Below are positions 6,737 through 9,262 of a stretch of DNA of 9,262 bases, one piece after another. How positions within the stretch are numbered: the first letter of the stretch is position 1; every line of letters starts with the position of its first letter. The notes beneath the pieces were generated by a model. That model had not been told where the DNA came from and did no database searches. It saw nothing but the letters and a program-made list of their open reading frames with translations. The stretch covers positions 1 to 9,262 of the forward strand of contig WGBK01000059.1 of NCBI GenBank assembly GCA_015494335.1, in the 5' to 3' direction. The position numbers and the translations under genes were made by a program. Origin of the DNA: Gammaproteobacteria bacterium. Lineage in GTDB: Bacteria > Pseudomonadota > Gammaproteobacteria > GCA-001735895.

Positions 6737-7372
6737 GTGGAGGAGTATTTGCCTCTCTCCGCGCTTCAGCATTATGCCTACTGTCCCCGGCAATTTGCGT
6801 TGATTCATGTCGATCAGCAGTGGGCGGAGAATCGGTTTACGGCCGAGGGTCAGGTTCTGCACCGGCGGGCCAACTCCGGGGAGGCGGAGACCCGGAACGA
6901 TCTCCATGTTGCCCGTAGTGTCAGGCTGGTAAGCGACAGACTAAGGTTTTGTGGGGTGGCGGATGTCGTCGAGTTCCATCGCGCGGAGGAGGCAGGGTGC
7001 GAATTGCCCGATCGCTCGGGCCGGTGGCAGCCCTACCCGGTGGAATACAAGCGAGGGCATTCCAAGGCTGATGACTGGGACCGCGTCCAGTTGTGCGCGC
7101 AGGCCATGGCTTTGGAGGAGATGTTGGGCGTCGCTGTGCATGAAGGTGCAATCTTCTACGGAAAGCCTCGCCGGAGAGAGCGGGTGTCAATTGGTGAAAC
7201 GTTGCGCGAAACCACGATCCGGATGGCTGATGAGGTTCATGCCCTGTATGCCTCGGGCTATCTGCCGGCGCCCGAGCCCGGTCCCAAATGCGATCACTGC
7301 TCGCTACGGGGAATTTGTTTGCCCGACCGGAAGTCCGTCAGTGACTACCTCAAGCGCATGTTCGAGTCATGA
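6737..7372 (+). CDS. cas4: Cas4, RecB-like 4Fe-4S nuclease for spacer acquisition
   Basis: The 211-residue protein belongs to the Cas4 family. With Cas1-Cas2 it selects PAM-flanked prespacers, trims their 3' end and fixes spacer orientation. The iron-sulphur cluster ligands are C16 (in YCPRQ) and C185, C188 and C194 (GPKCDHCSLRGICLP). The RecB nuclease residues are H42 (GQVLHRR), D76 (GVADVVE), E103 and K105 in VEYKRG, and Q118 in the QxxxY-like motif (here QLCAQA). The start is the GTG at 6737, which gives MEEYLPLSALQHYAYCPRQF, the usual family N-terminus, with GAGGG at 6722-6726, 10 nt upstream. A TTG at 6704 would add 11 residues and close the gap to cas7c from 38 to 5 bp; it is possible but less typical. 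The stop overlaps the cas1 start (ATGA, 7369-7372). Cas4 is separate here, not fused to Cas1. Confidence 0.95.
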   Translation: MEEYLPLSALQHYAYCPRQFALIHVDQQWAENRFTAEGQVLHRRANSGEAETRNDLHVARSVRLVSDRLRFCGVADVVEFHRAEEAGCELPDRSGRWQPYPVEYKRGHSKADDWDRVQLCAQAMALEEMLGVAVHEGAIFYGKPRRRERVSIGETLRETTIRMADEVHALYASGYLPAPEPGPKCDHCSLRGICLPDRKSVSDYLKRMFES

Positions 7373-8403
7373 AGCGGTTGCTGAACACCTTGTTCGTCAC
7401 CACGCAGGGCGCCTGGTTGGCGCGTGAGCGGGAGAATGTGCTTGTTCGTGTGGAACAGGAAACACGGCTCAGGCTGCCGATTCACAACCTGGGAAGCATC
7501 GTGGGGTTTGGGCAGGTCAGCGCCAGTGCGCCGCTGATGGGCTTGTGTGCTGAACGTGGCGTTCCCATCAGTTTCTTTACCGAACAGGGCAGGTTTCTGG
7601 CGCGGGTCGAAGGGCCGGTTTCCGGGAATGTGCTGTTGCGCCGTCAGCAGCATCGCCAGAGTGAGAATGCCGTCCGTGCCGCACCGTTGGCGGCAACGTT
7701 GGTCGCGGCAAAAATCGTGAACAGCCGGTTCGTATTGCAGCGCGCGCTGCGTGAGTATCGGAATGAGCAAGGAAGTGAAAGTCTGAAGGAGGTGATAGAT
7801 CATCTAGGCTCCTTGTTGCGGCAGGTTCGAGGAGAGGGTATTGGTCTGGACAGTATACGAGGATATGAAGGGATTGCAGCGAAGCGCTATTTCGAAGCGT
7901 TTCCTCAGCTCGTGCGTCGCGAGGAAGCGGCGTTCCAGTTTACGGGGCGCACACGAAGGCCGCCCAGGGATCCCGTCAATGCGATCTTGTCATTTCTATA
8001 TACGTTGCTTCGGCATGATATTGCAGCAGCGCTTGAAGGGGTTGGACTGGATCCCGCCATGGGATTTCTGCACCGGGACCGTCCTGGCAGACCGGCGCTC
8101 GCGCTCGACATAATGGAAGAGTTGCGTGCACCTCTCGCCGATCGGTTGGCGGTGTCTCTTATCAATCGTGGCCAGGTAAGGCCGTCCGGATTTGTGACCA
8201 CGGAGAGCGGGGCGGTAAACATGGACGAAGGAACGCGGAAAAAGATACTCGTAGCCTGGCAGGAACGGAAGCGGGAAACCATCCGCCACCCATATCTCGA
8301 AGAGACGGTCGAAATCGGTCTGATCCCGCATTTGCAGGCGCGCCTTCTTGCGGCATATCTTCGTGGCGATCTGGATGCCTACCCGGCGTTCATATGGCGC
8401 TGA
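7369..8403 (+). CDS. cas1: Cas1, CRISPR spacer integrase
   Basis: The 344-residue protein is a Cas1 of the type I-C group. With Cas2 it forms the integrase that inserts prespacers at the leader-repeat junction by two transesterifications. The metal-binding catalytic triad is complete: E167 (RGYEGIAAKRYF), H235 (GFLHRDRPGR) and D247 (LALDIMEELR), in the normal order and spacing. The N-terminal beta domain begins MKRLLNTLFVTTQGAWLARE, followed by the RLPIHNLGSIVGFG segment seen in this clade. Length is normal. The ATG at 7369 overlaps the cas4 stop in ATGA, implying coupled translation of Cas4 and Cas1, which work as a complex. Ten bases separate its stop from cas2. Confidence 0.98.
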   Translation: MKRLLNTLFVTTQGAWLARERENVLVRVEQETRLRLPIHNLGSIVGFGQVSASAPLMGLCAERGVPISFFTEQGRFLARVEGPVSGNVLLRRQQHRQSENAVRAAPLAATLVAAKIVNSRFVLQRALREYRNEQGSESLKEVIDHLGSLLRQVRGEGIGLDSIRGYEGIAAKRYFEAFPQLVRREEAAFQFTGRTRRPPRDPVNAILSFLYTLLRHDIAAALEGVGLDPAMGFLHRDRPGRPALALDIMEELRAPLADRLAVSLINRGQVRPSGFVTTESGAVNMDEGTRKKILVAWQERKRETIRHPYLEETVEIGLIPHLQARLLAAYLRGDLDAYPAFIWR

Positions 8404-8413
8404 GACCCAAGCC

Positions 8414-8704
8414 ATGATGGTGCTCATAACCTACGATGTAAGTACCGAGACTGAAGGTGGCCCCGGTCGCCTCAGGCGGATCGCCAAGTTGTGCCAGGAT
8501 TACGGTCAGCGGGTCCAGTATTCGGTATTCGAGTGTATCGTGGACCCTGCACAGTGGGCACAATTGAAGCAGCAGCTCGTTGAGGAAATGGATCCAGAGC
8601 ATGACAGCCTTCGGTTCTATTTCCTGGGTGCCAACTGGAAGCGGCGTGTCGAGCACATCGGAGCCAGGCCAGGCTACGATCCGGAGGGGCCACTTATCGT
8701 GTAG
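8414..8704 (+). CDS. cas2: Cas2, structural partner of the Cas1 integrase
   Basis: The 96-residue protein has the Cas2 ferredoxin-like fold pattern: strand MMVLITYDV with conserved D8, helix GPGRLRRIAKLCQDYG, strand RVQYSVFECIVDP, helix PAQWAQLKQQLVEEM, and strand DSLRFYFLG. The Cas2 dimer bridges two Cas1 dimers and sets the length of the integrated DNA; nuclease activity is not needed for that. The first of two adjacent ATG codons (8414, 8417) is used here; choosing the second removes one residue. No good Shine-Dalgarno sequence precedes it, so re-initiation after the cas1 stop, 10 bp upstream, is likely. An upstream in-frame start at 8348 inside cas1 would add 22 residues of non-Cas2 character and is rejected. 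It is the last operon gene and the array leader follows immediately. Confidence 0.97.
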   Translation: MMVLITYDVSTETEGGPGRLRRIAKLCQDYGQRVQYSVFECIVDPAQWAQLKQQLVEEMDPEHDSLRFYFLGANWKRRVEHIGARPGYDPEGPLIV

Positions 8705-8881
8705 CGCGGACCTGAAGTTACCACTGATTTCCGAGGATGTTCGCGCAGTTCTTTAACAATTGATTTGACTTGTGATTTTTCGATTTCAACATCGGGAATC
8801 ACTGCTGATGGTGACACGCAGACGGCGGTTCGCGGGATTGGATGTATTCCTTGAGTGTGAACAGTCGGTTACGATGTCACC
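8705..8881 (+). promoter_or_regulatory. CRISPR leader
   Basis: This 177-bp non-coding stretch joins cas2 to the first repeat and is the site of new spacer insertion. Its middle (about 8750-8790) is distinctly AT-rich compared with the surroundings. It contains a boxA (8748-8760), a hairpin-capable segment (8772-8802), and an inverted repeat whose second arm spans the junction with repeat 1 (8807-8816 and 8875-8884). TTGACT at 8765-8770 looks like a -35 box, but the hexamers 16-17 bp downstream (CAACAT, AACATC) are poor -10 matches, so an independent array promoter is uncertain. No terminator separates cas2 from the array, so read-through from the cas operon is possible. Confidence 0.8.
8748..8760 (+). 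promoter_or_regulatory. boxA-like Nus antitermination site in the CRISPR leader
   Basis: GTTCTTTAACAAT, followed by another T, closely matches the rRNA-leader boxA of proteobacteria (E. coli form GCTCTTTAACAAT). BoxA in nascent RNA is bound by NusB-NusE and lets RNA polymerase resist Rho-dependent termination on long untranslated transcripts. BoxA sites have been reported in CRISPR leaders of some Gammaproteobacteria, serving the same purpose for arrays. It lies 44 bp past the cas2 stop, in the AT-rich part of the leader, on the array-coding strand. A chance match cannot be excluded, but the fit and the place agree. Confidence 0.7.
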
Positions 8882-9262
8882 GTCGCCCCCTTCGCGGGGG
8901 CGCGGATTGAAACCTCGATCTCGTCGATCATCTGTAAGCATTCTCGCGTCGCCCCCTTCGCGGGGGCGCGGATTGAAACTTCGCGCGCACGTCCTACAGC
9001 CATGTCGTGCGCGTGTCGCCCCCTTCGCGGGGGCGCGGATTGAAACCCCTTCTTTTCGCGCATACACGTGCGCGCGCGTAGTCGCCCCCTTCGCGGGGGC
9101 GCGGATTGAAACCTGGTGCAGGCAAATCCGTCGATCGAAGAAGCGCGTCGCCCCCTTCGCGGGGGCGCGGATTGAAACAAAGCTCAGGTTGATGGCGACC
9201 CACCGCCACCCTGGTCGCCCCCTTCGCGGGGGCGCGGATTGAAACAAAAACGGCGACGATGA
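8882..9262 (+). CRISPR. Type I-C CRISPR array, leader-proximal end, continuing beyond the window
   Basis: Six identical 32-bp repeats lie at 8882-8913, 8948-8979, 9015-9046, 9081-9112, 9147-9178 and 9214-9245. Five full spacers of 34, 35, 34, 34 and 35 bp lie between them, and 17 bp of a sixth reach the window edge. The repeat begins GTCGCCCCC and ends GCGGATTGAAAC, the usual I-C/proteobacterial tail. Positions 3-9 and 15-21 pair to form a 7-bp stem with a TTCGC loop. Cutting by Cas5c at the 3' base of the stem would leave an 11-nt 5' handle, CGGATTGAAAC, the length known for this subtype. The array reads in the same direction as the cas genes and its leader end faces cas2, so the spacers shown are the most recently acquired. 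The lack of repeat decay also fits the young end. No spacer matches another part of the window that I can see. Confidence 0.98.

Noticed and set aside
8348..8413. A longer cas2 beginning inside cas1.
   Set aside because: The extra 22 residues do not resemble Cas2; the family begins at the strand MMVLITYD.
8765..8793. An array promoter with -35 TTGACT (8765-8770).
   Set aside because: The hexamers 16-17 bp downstream match the -10 consensus poorly, and transcripts starting there would miss boxA. It remains possible but was not listed as a feature.
8786..9247. Long open frames on both strands through the array, with repeating segments such as FNPRPREGGD and APPRRGR.
   Set aside because: They are translations of the CRISPR repeat itself. 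The repeat plus spacer length keeps frames open by chance; there is no ribosome site and no protein family.
1..9262. An entirely new defence system, an accessory gene inserted in the operon, or an anti-CRISPR gene.
   Set aside because: Every substantial + strand gene from 1044 to 8704 is a standard type I-C component in the standard order, with no room for an extra full-size gene, and the flanks hold only a MarR fragment and a transposase relic.

Overview
The window holds a complete, apparently intact type I-C CRISPR-Cas locus on the + strand. The order is canonical: cas3, cas5c, cas8c (with cas11c nested inside it), cas7c, cas4, cas1, cas2, then a leader and the first six repeats of an array that runs off the right edge. 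The DNA is GC-rich. The gene set, a boxA of the kind found in proteobacterial rRNA leaders, and an IS256-type transposase relic suggest a proteobacterium, probably a gammaproteobacterium; I cannot name the genus.

Layout. Positions 1-222 (minus strand) carry the N-terminal 74 residues of a MarR-family regulator cut by the left edge. Positions 223-602 are mostly non-coding, with one unassigned minus-strand open frame. Positions 603-884 (minus strand) hold a decayed C-terminal fragment of an IS256/mutator-type transposase. Positions 885-1043 contain the likely operon promoter and an 11-codon open frame that overlaps the cas3 start. Positions 1044-8704 are the seven-gene cas operon, with gaps of 38 bp or less and ATGA overlaps at cas5c/cas8c and cas4/cas1. 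Positions 8705-8881 are the leader, and 8882-9262 the array (six identical 32-bp repeats, five full spacers of 34-35 bp, and the start of a sixth).

How it works, from family knowledge. Cas1, Cas2 and Cas4 select and insert new spacers at the leader end, which here faces cas2. The array transcript is cut in each repeat hairpin by Cas5c, which in this subtype replaces Cas6. Cas5c, Cas8c, Cas7c and Cas11c form Cascade with the crRNA. Cas8c reads the PAM, and Cas3 is recruited to nick, unwind and degrade the target. All diagnostic motifs I looked for are present, so the locus is probably functional.

I do not see an undescribed system here. The less ordinary signals are: an internal start with a strong Shine-Dalgarno sequence for Cas11c; a boxA antitermination site just after cas2; an inverted repeat whose second arm crosses the leader-repeat junction; a small open frame with its own Shine-Dalgarno sequence overlapping the SD-poor cas3 start; and two adjacent spacers that both carry self-complementary CGCGCA/TGCGCG elements.
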